DNA from: Intrasporangium_A sp051961875
GTDB lineage: Bacteria > Actinomycetota > Actinomycetes > Actinomycetales > Dermatophilaceae
NCBI RefSeq assembly: GCF_051961875.1
Contig: NZ_JBQCCV010000086.1
Coordinates: forward strand, 1 to 15,690
Length of the DNA: 15,690 nt
Reading direction: 5' to 3'
This document shows, in pieces, positions 1 to 7,062 of the stretch (the first letter of the stretch is position 1; each line of letters begins with the position of its first letter). The notes below the pieces were generated by a model. It worked only from the letters and a program-made list of their open reading frames with translations, ran no database searches and was not told where the DNA came from. The position numbers and the translations under genes are program-made.

Positions 1-176
1 GCGACGCCTGCGCGATCGTGACCACGAGCGGCCGGTCCCTCGTCGAGGTGCACCTGTCGAACCCGGCGGCCCGCGAGGAGTTCCGGCACACCTCAGTCGT
101 CGCGGGCGTCGCGACCGGGACCGTCGCCGGCTTCGGGCTGCAGAGCTACCTGCTCGCCCTCCGCGCCCTCGTCTGA
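1..176 (+). CDS. aroQ: 3-dehydroquinate dehydratase type II, C-terminal end (partial)
   Basis: Only the last 57 codons are present, read in frame from base 3 to a TGA at 174-176. Type II dehydroquinase converts 3-dehydroquinate to 3-dehydroshikimate in the shikimate pathway and is a cytosolic dodecamer. The visible stretch VEVHLSN carries the histidine of the family's active site (the His of the VEVHISN motif in the Mycobacterium tuberculosis enzyme). It is followed by REEFRH with the conserved arginine, and by the typical end GxVAGFGLQSYLLALRAL. aro genes just upstream of efp are a common actinobacterial arrangement, which supports the call. It converges on the helicase gene with only 20 bp between the stops, and I see no clear terminator in that gap. 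The start and upstream neighbours lie outside the window. Confidence 0.9.
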   Translation, partial: DACAIVTTSGRSLVEVHLSNPAAREEFRHTSVVAGVATGTVAGFGLQSYLLALRALV

Positions 177-196
177 GACGTAGCTGTCCGGCGGCG

Positions 197-2302
197 TCAG
201 TCGGTGGGCTCCGCCAACGGGCCCGGCAGGGGCTCGGCGTGCACCACCGTCAGCTCAGACACGGCGCGGGTGAGCACGACGTAGAGGCGCCGCAGACCAG
301 TCCGTTCGTCCGGCTCCGCCGCCGCGATCGCCGCGGGCTCCACGACGACGACGCGGTCGAACTCCAGTCCCTTTGCCACGCTGGCGGGCACGACCTCGAC
401 CTGGTGGTCCTCGTCGTCGCCATGGTCCGTGTCGAGCCGACCGAAGGCGATCCCGGCGTCCGCCAAGCCGTCCGACAGGCCGGGAACCACGGCGTCCGGT
501 GCGATCACGCCGACCGAACCGGGTGCGGCCACGGCATCCCGTACGGCGTCGGCCACAGAGGCGATCAGGTCCGCGGGCGCCGTTTCGACGATCCTCAGCC
601 GACCCTCGTTGGTGCGGACCGACGTGGGTGCCCCGAGGCCGGGCGCCGTGAGCGGCAGCAGTCGGGCGGCATACTCGATGACGGCGGCCGGCACGCGGAA
701 GCCACGATCGAGCACCACGAGGTCGTGGGAGGACTTGCCGAGGTGGCGCATCGCCTCCTGCCACGAGCTGGTCGCCCACGGCGTCGTGCCCTGCGCGATG
801 TCACCGAGGACCGTGGCCGACCCGGTCGAGCAGCGCCGGCCGACGGCCCGCAGCTGCATGGGGGAAAGGTCCTGCGCCTCGTCGAGGACGACATGGCCGA
901 GACTCGGCACCCGCTCGAGCAAGTCAGCCAGCTCATCGAGGAGCGGCATGTCGGCGCGGCTCCAGCGAGCCGTGCCCTTGCTCCGGGGCGGCTTGTCCCA
1001 GAGGAGCATCCGCTGCTCGTCGGGGCTGAGGTCATCGCCGGCCGCGGCCGCGAGGGTGTCGGCGTCGGCGAACAACCCGTGGAGCACAGCCGCCGGGTCG
1101 AGCGCCGGCCAGAGCTGGGACACATATGCCCGCACGGGCGCGGACCGCGCCACGGCATCCTGCACCCGGTCGTCCGGCGACTCACCGGAACGCTCCATCG
1201 CGAGCAGCACCTGGTGGGAGAGCCGCATCGGGAGCAGGCTCCGAGCGGATGAGTAGCGGACGCCACGGGTGGCGAGCTCGTCGAGCACCTCCTGCGCCAC
1301 GTATGCCGGCACCCTCCATCGGCGCACGCCGCGGGGGACGACGAGGGCCTCCGTCGGACGCTGCACCCGGGACCACACAGCCCGGCGCAGCACCGCCGCC
1401 ATCCGCACGTCCCCCTTGAGCGCGGCGACCTCGGCCGGCTCGTCGGCGCGGACCCGGCCGTGGTCGAGCAGGGAGTCGATGGTGGCGTGGGAGACCCGCA
1501 CCTCACCGAGCGAAGGCAGCACGGCACCGATGTGATCGAGGAAGGCGCGGTTCGGTCCGACCACCAGGACACCCGACCGGTCCAGCCGGTCGCGGAAGGA
1601 GTACAGCAGCCACGCGGCCCGATGCAGTCCCACGGCGGTCTTGCCCGTCCCCGGCGCGCCCTGGACGCAGATCGTCGTCGTCAGGTCGCCTCGGACGATC
1701 TCGTCCTGCTCGGGCTGGATCGTCGAGACGATGTCGCGCATCGGCCCGGTCCGCGGACGCTCGATCTCGGCCGCGAGCAGCGAGCCCGTGGCGCCGTCTC
1801 CTGCCGCCGCGTCGGCCGATGTGAGGTGCTCGTCCTCGAGGGCGGTCAGCCGTCCGTGCTCGACCCCGAACCGGCGCCGCAGCGTGACGTCCATGCGGTT
1901 GTTCCGCGATGCCCGGTAGAAGGCGGTGGCGAGGGGAGCACGCCAGTCGACGACCACCGGGTCCCCCGCCTCGTCGCTCACATGGCGCCGCCCGATGTGG
2001 AAGGACTCCGCGGGGCCGTCCTGCGGCGCGAGGTCGATGCGGCCGAAGAACAACGTCGTGCGCGGGTCGTCCTGCAGGGACGCGATGCGCCTGGCGAGGA
2101 CCCGGGAGAGCACCTCGCCGCTGATCGCATCGCTCGCCCGTGACGCGTCCAGCGCCTCAGCCGCCTCACGCATCCGGTTCAGCTCGGCCCGGGCACGGTC
2201 GAGGAATGCCTGCTCGCGGTCGAGCTCGACCCTGGCATCATCACCCGCGGGACAGCGCGGCGACTCGGTCGATGGGCCGGTCGGGGCATCGGACGCGCGC
2301 AC
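197..2302 (-). CDS. HelD/HelR-like superfamily 1 helicase, RNA polymerase recycling ATPase
   Basis: The 701-residue product looks like the actinobacterial HelD/HelR family, which pries stalled RNA polymerase off DNA; HelR members also displace rifamycin from it. The N-terminus (about residues 25-55, EQAFLDRARAELNRM) resembles the charged coiled coil that enters the polymerase secondary channel. Next come the family blocks HIGRRHVSDEAGDPVVVDWRAP and MDVTLRRRFGV, Walker A GAPGTGKT (215-222), an inserted domain, motif II DEAQ (474-477), GDIAQ (500-504), VAKGLEFD (about 642-649) and the C-terminal LRRLYVVLTRA. I chose GTG at 2302 because AGAGAGG lies about 10 nt upstream. An in-frame ATG at 2425 would add 41 Arg/Pro-rich residues unlike the family and overlap the efp promoter area. 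A weak -10-like TAGCGT (complement of 2349-2354) lies 5' of it. HelD versus HelR cannot be settled from sequence alone; a UvrD-type repair helicase is less likely. Confidence 0.82.
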   Translation of the reverse strand: MRASDAPTGPSTESPRCPAGDDARVELDREQAFLDRARAELNRMREAAEALDASRASDAISGEVLSRVLARRIASLQDDPRTTLFFGRIDLAPQDGPAESFHIGRRHVSDEAGDPVVVDWRAPLATAFYRASRNNRMDVTLRRRFGVEHGRLTALEDEHLTSADAAAGDGATGSLLAAEIERPRTGPMRDIVSTIQPEQDEIVRGDLTTTICVQGAPGTGKTAVGLHRAAWLLYSFRDRLDRSGVLVVGPNRAFLDHIGAVLPSLGEVRVSHATIDSLLDHGRVRADEPAEVAALKGDVRMAAVLRRAVWSRVQRPTEALVVPRGVRRWRVPAYVAQEVLDELATRGVRYSSARSLLPMRLSHQVLLAMERSGESPDDRVQDAVARSAPVRAYVSQLWPALDPAAVLHGLFADADTLAAAAGDDLSPDEQRMLLWDKPPRSKGTARWSRADMPLLDELADLLERVPSLGHVVLDEAQDLSPMQLRAVGRRCSTGSATVLGDIAQGTTPWATSSWQEAMRHLGKSSHDLVVLDRGFRVPAAVIEYAARLLPLTAPGLGAPTSVRTNEGRLRIVETAPADLIASVADAVRDAVAAPGSVGVIAPDAVVPGLSDGLADAGIAFGRLDTDHGDDEDHQVEVVPASVAKGLEFDRVVVVEPAAIAAAEPDERTGLRRLYVVLTRAVSELTVVHAEPLPGPLAEPTD

Positions 2303-2395
2303 GGCGGAGGGACCTCTCTTGGGCCGGGGGAGGAGAAGGGGAGGGACGACGCTACACCCACGCGTGCGGCGCCAGCACCGACGATTCCGCGTTCG

Positions 2396-2415
2396 GCCGT
2401 GCCCACGGCTAGACT
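2396..2415 (+). promoter_or_regulatory. Candidate efp promoter -10 with adjacent inverted repeat
   Basis: TAGACT at 2410-2415 fits the actinobacterial -10 form TAnnnT and lies about 80 bp before the efp start, giving a leader of roughly 73 nt. No convincing -35 is seen at 17-18 bp. Directly upstream, 2396-2409 is a perfect 6-bp inverted repeat, GCCGTG-CC-CACGGC, lying in the -10/-35 spacer, where a regulator could bind. The promoter call is an inference from position and consensus. Confidence 0.4.
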
Positions 2416-2494
2416 TGCGCGGCACACTTCCGACGTCCGCGACTGCGCGTGTCCGCGCGAGCGAGCCTGAGCGGCATACGAGAGAGATTCATCC

Positions 2495-3055
2495 GTGGCA
2501 ACGACCAACGACCTGAAGAATGGCACCGTCCTCAACATCGACGGGCAGCTGTGGTCCGTAGTCGAGTTCCAGCACGTCAAGCCGGGCAAGGGCCCCGCGT
2601 TCGTGCGCACCAAGCTCAAGAACGTCGTGTCGGGCAAGACCGTCGACAACACGTTCAACGCCGGTGTCAAGGTCGAGACGAGCAACGTCGACAAGCGCAC
2701 GATGCAGTACCTCTACAAGGACGGTGCGGACTTCGTCTTCATGGACACCGACACGTACGACCAGCTCAACGTGCCGGAGGGGACCGTCGGCGACGCCGCC
2801 AACTACATGCTGGAGAACCAGAACGCGATCGTCGCGACGCACGAGGGCACGCCGCTCTACGTCGAGCTGCCGGCTTCCGTCGTCCTCGAGATCACGCACA
2901 CCGAGCCGGGTCTGCAGGGCGACCGCTCGACCGGCGGCACCAAGCCGGCGACGCTCGAGACCGGTGCCCAGATCCAGGTGCCGCTCTTCCTCGAGACCGG
3001 CACCAAGGTCAAGGTCGACACCCGCGACGGGTCCTACCTCGGTCGCGTCAACTGA
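2495..3055 (+). CDS. efp: Translation elongation factor P
   Basis: The 186-residue protein has the full three-domain EF-P length. EF-P binds the ribosome between the P and E sites and relieves stalling at consecutive prolines. The loop tip reads PGKGP (residues 30-34) with K32 at the tip. In the actinobacterial subfamily with a proline on both sides of this lysine, the residue is reported to work without the lysyl, rhamnosyl or aminopentanol modification seen elsewhere; no modification enzyme is encoded here. The C-terminal signature ITHTEPGLQGDRSTGGTKPATLETG (split here as ITHTEPG, GDRSTGG and KPATLETG) is intact. The GTG start at 2495 has AGAGAG 8 nt upstream (2481-2486). The stop is one base before the nusB start, so the two are almost certainly co-transcribed and translationally coupled. 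Confidence 0.97.
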   Translation: MATTNDLKNGTVLNIDGQLWSVVEFQHVKPGKGPAFVRTKLKNVVSGKTVDNTFNAGVKVETSNVDKRTMQYLYKDGADFVFMDTDTYDQLNVPEGTVGDAANYMLENQNAIVATHEGTPLYVELPASVVLEITHTEPGLQGDRSTGGTKPATLETGAQIQVPLFLETGTKVKVDTRDGSYLGRVN

Positions 3056-3056
3056 C

Positions 3057-3470
3057 TTGGCTGCTCGTACCAAGGCCCGGGCACGGGCCCTCGACATCCT
3101 CTTCGAGGCCGACCAGCGCAGCGTGAACGCGCTGGCCCTCCTCGACGATCGGCTCGCCGACGGCGAGTCCCGGGTCGGCAACAACCCCTACACGGCAACG
3201 CTCGTTCGCGGCGTCGTCGAGCGGTGGACCGACATCAACGCGGCACTGACCGACTACAGCCAAGGCTGGACCCTGGAGCGGATGCCGAACGTCGACCGGG
3301 CCATCCTGCGCCTCGGGGCGTGGGAGGTGCTCTTCAACGACGAGATCCCCGACCCCGTCGCGATCTCCGAGGCCGTGACCCTCGCGACCGAGCTGTCGAC
3401 GGACGAGTCGCCGGCCTTCGTCAACGGGCTCCTCGCGCGCCTCGCGGAGGTCAAGGAGACCATCGTCTGA
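3057..3470 (+). CDS. nusB: Transcription antitermination factor NusB
   Basis: This 137-residue protein matches NusB in length and pattern. It begins AARTKARARALDILFEAD, has the middle LERMPNVDRAILRLGAWEVLF and ends in SPAFVNGLLARLAE. NusB pairs with NusE (ribosomal protein S10) on boxA RNA to promote antitermination in rRNA operons. The likely start is TTG at 3057, one base after the efp TGA (3053-3055). No ATG or GTG lies in frame near the expected N-terminus, and no strong ribosome binding site precedes the TTG, so initiation probably relies on ribosomes finishing efp. efp-nusB is a conserved actinobacterial pair. The start codon is the only uncertain point. Confidence 0.93.
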   Translation: MAARTKARARALDILFEADQRSVNALALLDDRLADGESRVGNNPYTATLVRGVVERWTDINAALTDYSQGWTLERMPNVDRAILRLGAWEVLFNDEIPDPVAISEAVTLATELSTDESPAFVNGLLARLAEVKETIV

Positions 3471-3473
3471 CGG

Positions 3474-3502
3474 GCCCGCCGTGGCCCCGTCGGTCGGCGG
3501 GC
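3474..3502. terminator. Candidate bidirectional terminator hairpin after nusB
   Basis: GCCCGCCG (3474-3481) and CGGCGGGC (3495-3502) form a perfect 8-bp stem with a 13-nt loop. It starts 4 bp after the nusB stop, in the gap between the convergent nusB and TetR genes. There is no T-tract on either side, as is common for terminators in high-GC actinobacteria, so this may be a terminator or only an mRNA-end stabilising stem. Confidence 0.5.
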
Positions 3503-3533
3503 GCCGAGGACCTCGGGCCGCGCAGCACGCACG

Positions 3534-4103
3534 TCAGCCCGGCAACGCGCACCTGACGAGCGCCTCGAGCGGGCCCAGGTCGTCCCTGTCGTCGAGGCTG
3601 CGGATCGACAGCAGGACGTTGAGCAGCATGCCCTGGGCGATGAAGTCCCGCACCGCCTCGTCCGGCCATCCGGTGCGCTTGAGGGTCGTGAAGATCTCGC
3701 CCATCCGCTCGCGGGCCGCGGCCCCGATCTCGGCGACCGCACCGTCGGAGAAGCCGTGCATCATGACGCGCAGCAGGTTCTGGTCATGGAGCAGCTCGGC
3801 GTAGGCCCCGCCGAGCCGCTCGCGGTCCGCCTCGCTCTCGGGGTCGAAGTCGTCCTCGATGATCTCCTCGAAGGTCTGCCGGACCCGCTCGCAGGCGCGC
3901 TCGAAGACGGTGATGAACAGCTCGAGCTTCGTCCCGAACATCCGCACGACGTATGGCTGCGACACGCCGGCCTGGCGTGCCACCGCGTCCGTGCTCGTGC
4001 CGGCATACCCGCCCTCGGCGAACGCCCGTGTCGCGGCCTCGAGGATGTCCTCGCGCCGCTCCGACCCCTTCATCCGCGTCTTCGTCGTCATCACCCTTGA
4101 CAT
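3534..4103 (-). CDS. TetR-family transcriptional repressor
   Basis: Up to 189 residues, the usual TetR length. The N-terminal DNA-binding region has the family pattern RREDILEAATRAFAEGGY, then the helix-turn-helix TSTDAVARQAGVSQPYVVRMF (about residues 36-56; the last part reads YVVRMFGTKLELF). The remainder is a helical ligand and dimer domain, and the inducer is unknown. The gene is divergent from the MFS efflux gene, with a palindromic operator candidate between them, so it most likely represses the pump and itself. The start is uncertain: ATG at 4103 lacks a well-spaced ribosome binding site, ATG at 4091 has AAGGG only 2 nt away, and ATG at 4073 has GAAG 6 nt upstream. If a -10 GATAAC (complement of 4104-4109) drives the gene, one of the two shorter starts is more likely. 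Confidence 0.88.
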   Translation of the reverse strand: MSRVMTTKTRMKGSERREDILEAATRAFAEGGYAGTSTDAVARQAGVSQPYVVRMFGTKLELFITVFERACERVRQTFEEIIEDDFDPESEADRERLGGAYAELLHDQNLLRVMMHGFSDGAVAEIGAAARERMGEIFTTLKRTGWPDEAVRDFIAQGMLLNVLLSIRSLDDRDDLGPLEALVRCALPG

Positions 4104-4143
4104 GTTATCAGTCGATTACTTAACCTCAGGCGAGTAAGTAATC
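4097..4143 (+). promoter_or_regulatory. Divergent tetR/MFS control region with inverted-repeat operator
   Basis: A consensus -35 TTGACA at 4097-4102 is followed after 18 bp by TAACCT (4121-4126), a TAnnnT-type -10, reading toward the MFS gene. GATTACTTA (4114-4122) and TAAGTAATC (4135-4143) are perfect 9-bp inverted arms with a 12-bp spacer. This is a typical TetR-family operator geometry, AT-rich against the GC-rich background. The left arm covers the -10, so binding would block transcription of the pump. The same palindrome lies just upstream of the repressor start and could serve autoregulation. The repeat is directly seen; its pairing with the adjacent TetR protein is inferred from position. 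Confidence 0.75.
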
Positions 4144-4169
4144 ATTCGATGCCAACAAGGAGGTGTGAC

Positions 4170-5594
4170 ATGACCACCGCCGTCCTGTCGCCCCCAGCCC
4201 AGGAAGCACCCCGCAGAGCCGTGCCCGTCTGGCTCGCCGTCGCGGCCGCGTCGCTGCCGATGTTCATGGCGACCCTCGACAACCTCGTCCTGACCAGCGC
4301 CCTGCCGGTCATCGACGCCGACCTGCACGCCACCGTCACCGAGCTCTCGTGGTTCATGAACGCCTTCACCCTGTCGTTCGCGAGCCTCATGCTCACCGCG
4401 GCCAGCCTCGGCGACCGGCTCGGCAGGCGGCGCGTCATGCTCGCCGGCATCGTCGTGTTCACCCTCGCGTCCATCGCGAGCGCGCTGTCGACGACGCCCA
4501 CCGCGCTCATCGTCTCGCGCGCGATCCAGGGCGCCGGAGCAGCGGCGATCATGCCGCTCTCGCTCACCCTCCTCGCCTCGGCGGTCCCCGAGCGGCTCCG
4601 CCCCGTCGCCATCGGGATCTGGTCCGGCGTCTCCGGTCTCGGCGTCGCCCTCGGGCCGGTCATCGGCGGGGCTGTCGTCGAGGGGATCAGCTGGCAGGCC
4701 ATCTTCTGGCTGAACGTGCCCGTCGCGATCGTCGCGATCCCGTTGCTGCGGTTCGCGATCCGTGAGTCGAAGGCGGGCCGGCCGCGGCTCGACCTCATCG
4801 GCACCATCCTGCTCGGCGGGGCCGTGTTCCTCGGCATCTGGGGCATCGTGCACGGCAACGACGACGGCTGGACCGCGGCCTCGGTCCTCGGGCCACTGGT
4901 CGCAGCCACCCTGCTCGTGCCCGGCTACCTCCTGTGGGCCTCCCGGCGCAGGGACGCCGTGCTCCCGCTTCGCCTCTTCGCCTCGCGCAGCTTCTCGGCG
5001 GCCAACGTCATCGGCCTGCTGTTCACCCTCGGTATGTTCGGCGCCGTCTTCCTGCTCGCCCAGTACCTCCAGGTCGTCATGGGCTACTCGCCGCTCGAGG
5101 CCGGCATCCGCACCCTGCCCTGGACGGCGGCGCCGATGGTCTTCGCACCGCTCGCCGGCGTGCTCGCGCGTCGCATCGGGGTCCGGCCACTGCTGCTGGT
5201 CGGCCTCGCGTCGCAGACGGTCGCGCTGGCCTGGTTCGCTTCGGTGACCGCGAGCTACGCCGGATACGGGTCCTTCGTGGCCCCGCTCCTGCTCGCAGGC
5301 GCCGGGATGGGCCTGACCTTCGCGCCGAGTGCGACCGCGGTGCTCGACGGTCTGCCCGACTCCGACTTCGCCGTCGCGAGCTCGGCCAACTCGACCGTCC
5401 GTGAGTTCGGAGTGGCCATCGGCATCGCGGTCCTTGTCGCGGTCTTCCTCGCCCACGGTGGCTCGATCAGCCCGACCGGCTACGACGGCGCCATCGGTCC
5501 GGCCCTGCTCACCGGCGCGGCCGCCGTGGGCGTGGCGGCCCTCGCGGCGCTCTTCATCCCGGGCCGGCGACGCGGCGGGACGGCATCCGACTAG
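4170..5594 (+). CDS. MFS multidrug efflux transporter, DHA2 (EmrB/QacA) type
   Basis: The 474-residue membrane protein has about 14 hydrophobic segments, as in the drug:proton antiporter-2 family. TM1 holds LDNLVLTSALP (36-46, with an acidic residue at D37). Motif A is GDRLGRRRVM (81-90) in the TM2-TM3 loop. A motif C-like glycine-rich stretch, SGVSGLGVALGPVIGG, lies in TM5. The family exports hydrophobic or cationic compounds using the proton gradient; the substrate cannot be told here. ATG at 4170 is chosen because a perfect AAGGAGGT (4157-4164) sits 5 nt upstream; an in-frame ATG at 4149 lies before that site. It is divergent from a TetR repressor and is followed 3 bp later by the flavodoxin-like gene. 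Confidence 0.93.
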   Translation: MTTAVLSPPAQEAPRRAVPVWLAVAAASLPMFMATLDNLVLTSALPVIDADLHATVTELSWFMNAFTLSFASLMLTAASLGDRLGRRRVMLAGIVVFTLASIASALSTTPTALIVSRAIQGAGAAAIMPLSLTLLASAVPERLRPVAIGIWSGVSGLGVALGPVIGGAVVEGISWQAIFWLNVPVAIVAIPLLRFAIRESKAGRPRLDLIGTILLGGAVFLGIWGIVHGNDDGWTAASVLGPLVAATLLVPGYLLWASRRRDAVLPLRLFASRSFSAANVIGLLFTLGMFGAVFLLAQYLQVVMGYSPLEAGIRTLPWTAAPMVFAPLAGVLARRIGVRPLLLVGLASQTVALAWFASVTASYAGYGSFVAPLLLAGAGMGLTFAPSATAVLDGLPDSDFAVASSANSTVREFGVAIGIAVLVAVFLAHGGSISPTGYDGAIGPALLTGAAAVGVAALAALFIPGRRRGGTASD

Positions 5595-5597
5595 GTT

Positions 5598-6059
5598 GTG
5601 GGCGTGCCCGCACGCCTGCTCGTCGTCCACCACACGCCCTCGCCGGCGGTCCAGGAGATCCTGGAGTCCGTGCTCGCCGGCACGCGGGCGGAGGGGATCG
5701 AGGGTGTCGAGGTGGACGTGCATCCCGCGCTGTCCGCGACGGCGAGCGACCTGCTCGCCGCCGACGGGCTGCTCCTCGGGACGCCGGCCAACATCGGCTA
5801 CATGAGCGGCGCGCTCAAGCACTTCTTCGACACGATCTACTACCCGACCCTCGAGGCCAAGCACGGTCTGCCCTACGGCTACTGGGTCCACGGGAACAAC
5901 GACACCGAGGGCGCCAGCCGAGCGATCGAGTCGATCGGTGGCGCCCTCGGGTGGGTGCGGTCCGCCTCGCCGCTGCTCGTCACCGGTCAGGTGGACAAGG
6001 CGGTGCGCGAGGCGGCGTTCGAGCTGGGCGGCACCCTGGCCGCCACGCTCATGTCCTGA
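5598..6059 (+). CDS. Flavodoxin-like / NADPH-dependent FMN reductase-type protein
   Basis: The product of about 151-153 residues has a flavodoxin-like fold pattern. The N-terminal beta strand and phosphate loop is ARLLVVHHTPSPAVQEIL. The central GTPANIGYMSGALKHFFDTIYY matches the flavin-contacting loop (GTPxxxGxMSGxLKxFxD) of FMN-binding flavodoxin-family proteins. It probably binds FMN and carries out a redox role in the cytosol; the substrate is unknown. The start is GTG at 5598, or more likely GTG at 5604, which has AGG (5593-5595) 8 nt before it. It follows the MFS stop by 3 bp and is probably translated from the same mRNA. Whether it takes part in the pump's resistance function is not shown by the sequence. 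It converges on metQ with only 9 bp between the stops. Confidence 0.8.
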   Translation: MGVPARLLVVHHTPSPAVQEILESVLAGTRAEGIEGVEVDVHPALSATASDLLAADGLLLGTPANIGYMSGALKHFFDTIYYPTLEAKHGLPYGYWVHGNNDTEGASRAIESIGGALGWVRSASPLLVTGQVDKAVREAAFELGGTLAATLMS

Positions 6060-6068
6060 GGCTGACGA

Positions 6069-6911
6069 TCAGAAGGCGGGCAGGACCGCGCCGTCGCCCC
6101 ACGTCTTCTCGATGTACTGCTTGACCTCGGGGGAGTGGAGCAGCTCGTCGAGCTTCTTGAGCGCGGCGTTGCCCTCCTCGTTCTTGCGGATCGCGACGAA
6201 GTTGGCGTAGGGGCTGTCCTTGCCCGACTCGACGAGGATCGCGTCCTTCGCCGGGCTCAGCCCCGCCTCGAGGGCGTAGTTGCCGTTGATGACCGCCGCG
6301 TCGAAGTCGTCGAGTGAGCGCACGAGCTGGGCGGGGTCGGTCTCCTTGAACTGCAGGTGCTTCGGGTTCGTCGCGATGTCGAACAGCGTCGCGTTCGTCG
6401 CGTCCTTGCCCGGCTTGAGGGTGATCAGGCCCGCCTTGGTGAGCAGCTCGAGCGCGCGGCCCTGGTTGGACGGGTCGTTGTTGATCCCGACCTGCGCGCC
6501 GTCCTTCAGCTCGTTCGGGGACTTGATCTTCTTGGAGTAGAGGCCGAACGGCTCGATGTGCACACCCGCGAAGTGGGCGAAGTCGTAGCCCTTCTCCTTG
6601 ACCTGCGCCTCGTAGTAGGGCAGGTGCTGGAAGTAGTTCGCGTCGAGCGAGCCCTCGGCGAGCTGGACGTTGGGCTGCACGTAGTCGTCATAGAGCTTGA
6701 TGTCGAGCTTGAGGCCCGCCTTCGCCGCGAGGTTGTCCTGGACGAACTGGAGGATCTTCGCGTGGGGCGTCGGGCTCGCGCCGATGGTGATCGTCGTGAC
6801 GCCGCCGTCGGTCTTGGGACCGCTCGAAGCCGCGTCCGAGGTGGCGCCGCAGGCACTCAGCGCGAGGGCGCCGACGGCGATCGTCGCAGCGATGGGAAGG
6901 GCACGGGACAT
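6069..6911 (-). CDS. metQ: Methionine ABC transporter substrate-binding lipoprotein (MetQ/NlpA family)
   Basis: The 280-residue protein starts with a lipoprotein signal peptide ending in the lipobox LSAC (residues 18-21), so C21 should be lipid-anchored on the outer face of the membrane. The mature part has the NlpA/MetQ signatures GASPTPHAKIL, LAEGSLDANYFQHLPYY, GINNDPSNQGRALELL and a C-terminal SPEVKQYIEKTWG. The family delivers D- and L-methionine to the MetNI transporter. ATG at 6911 has AAAGGA 7 nt upstream. It is the third gene after metN and metI on the same strand, 151 bp behind metI. That gap holds small inverted repeats (for example AGCGG/CCGCT at 6941-6954) but no clear promoter, so metQ is probably in the metN operon. 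The exact ligand (methionine, its derivatives or another amino acid) rests on family and context. Confidence 0.93.
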   Translation of the reverse strand: MSRALPIAATIAVGALALSACGATSDAASSGPKTDGGVTTITIGASPTPHAKILQFVQDNLAAKAGLKLDIKLYDDYVQPNVQLAEGSLDANYFQHLPYYEAQVKEKGYDFAHFAGVHIEPFGLYSKKIKSPNELKDGAQVGINNDPSNQGRALELLTKAGLITLKPGKDATNATLFDIATNPKHLQFKETDPAQLVRSLDDFDAAVINGNYALEAGLSPAKDAILVESGKDSPYANFVAIRKNEEGNAALKKLDELLHSPEVKQYIEKTWGDGAVLPAF

Positions 6912-7062
6912 GGGAGTTTCCTTTCGTGTCAGACAGATTCAGCGGTATGCCGCTGGGCTTGCTGGGATGCTCAGGCGCGGTTCGCCTCGCGGCTCCGCAC
7001 CCGTCGAGTGGGCACTGCTGGTCGGCCGGATCGGCACCGGTCTGCGCTGGGGAGGTGACCCC

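Noticed and set aside
2303..2425. N-terminal 41-residue extension of the helicase from ATG 2425
   Set aside because: It is Arg/Pro-rich low complexity, unlike the family, and overlaps the efp promoter area; GTG 2302 with AGAGAGG upstream fits better.
4116..5891. Long minus-strand reading frame opposite the MFS and flavodoxin genes (591 codons)
   Set aside because: It is a Glu/Arg/Gly/Asp-rich antisense shadow typical of high-GC codon bias, with no family pattern, against two clear plus-strand genes.
6912..7062. Small inverted repeats between metI and metQ as a terminator or metQ promoter
   Set aside because: The stems are only 4-5 bp with no T-run, and no -10/-35 pair is evident; the gap is best left unassigned.
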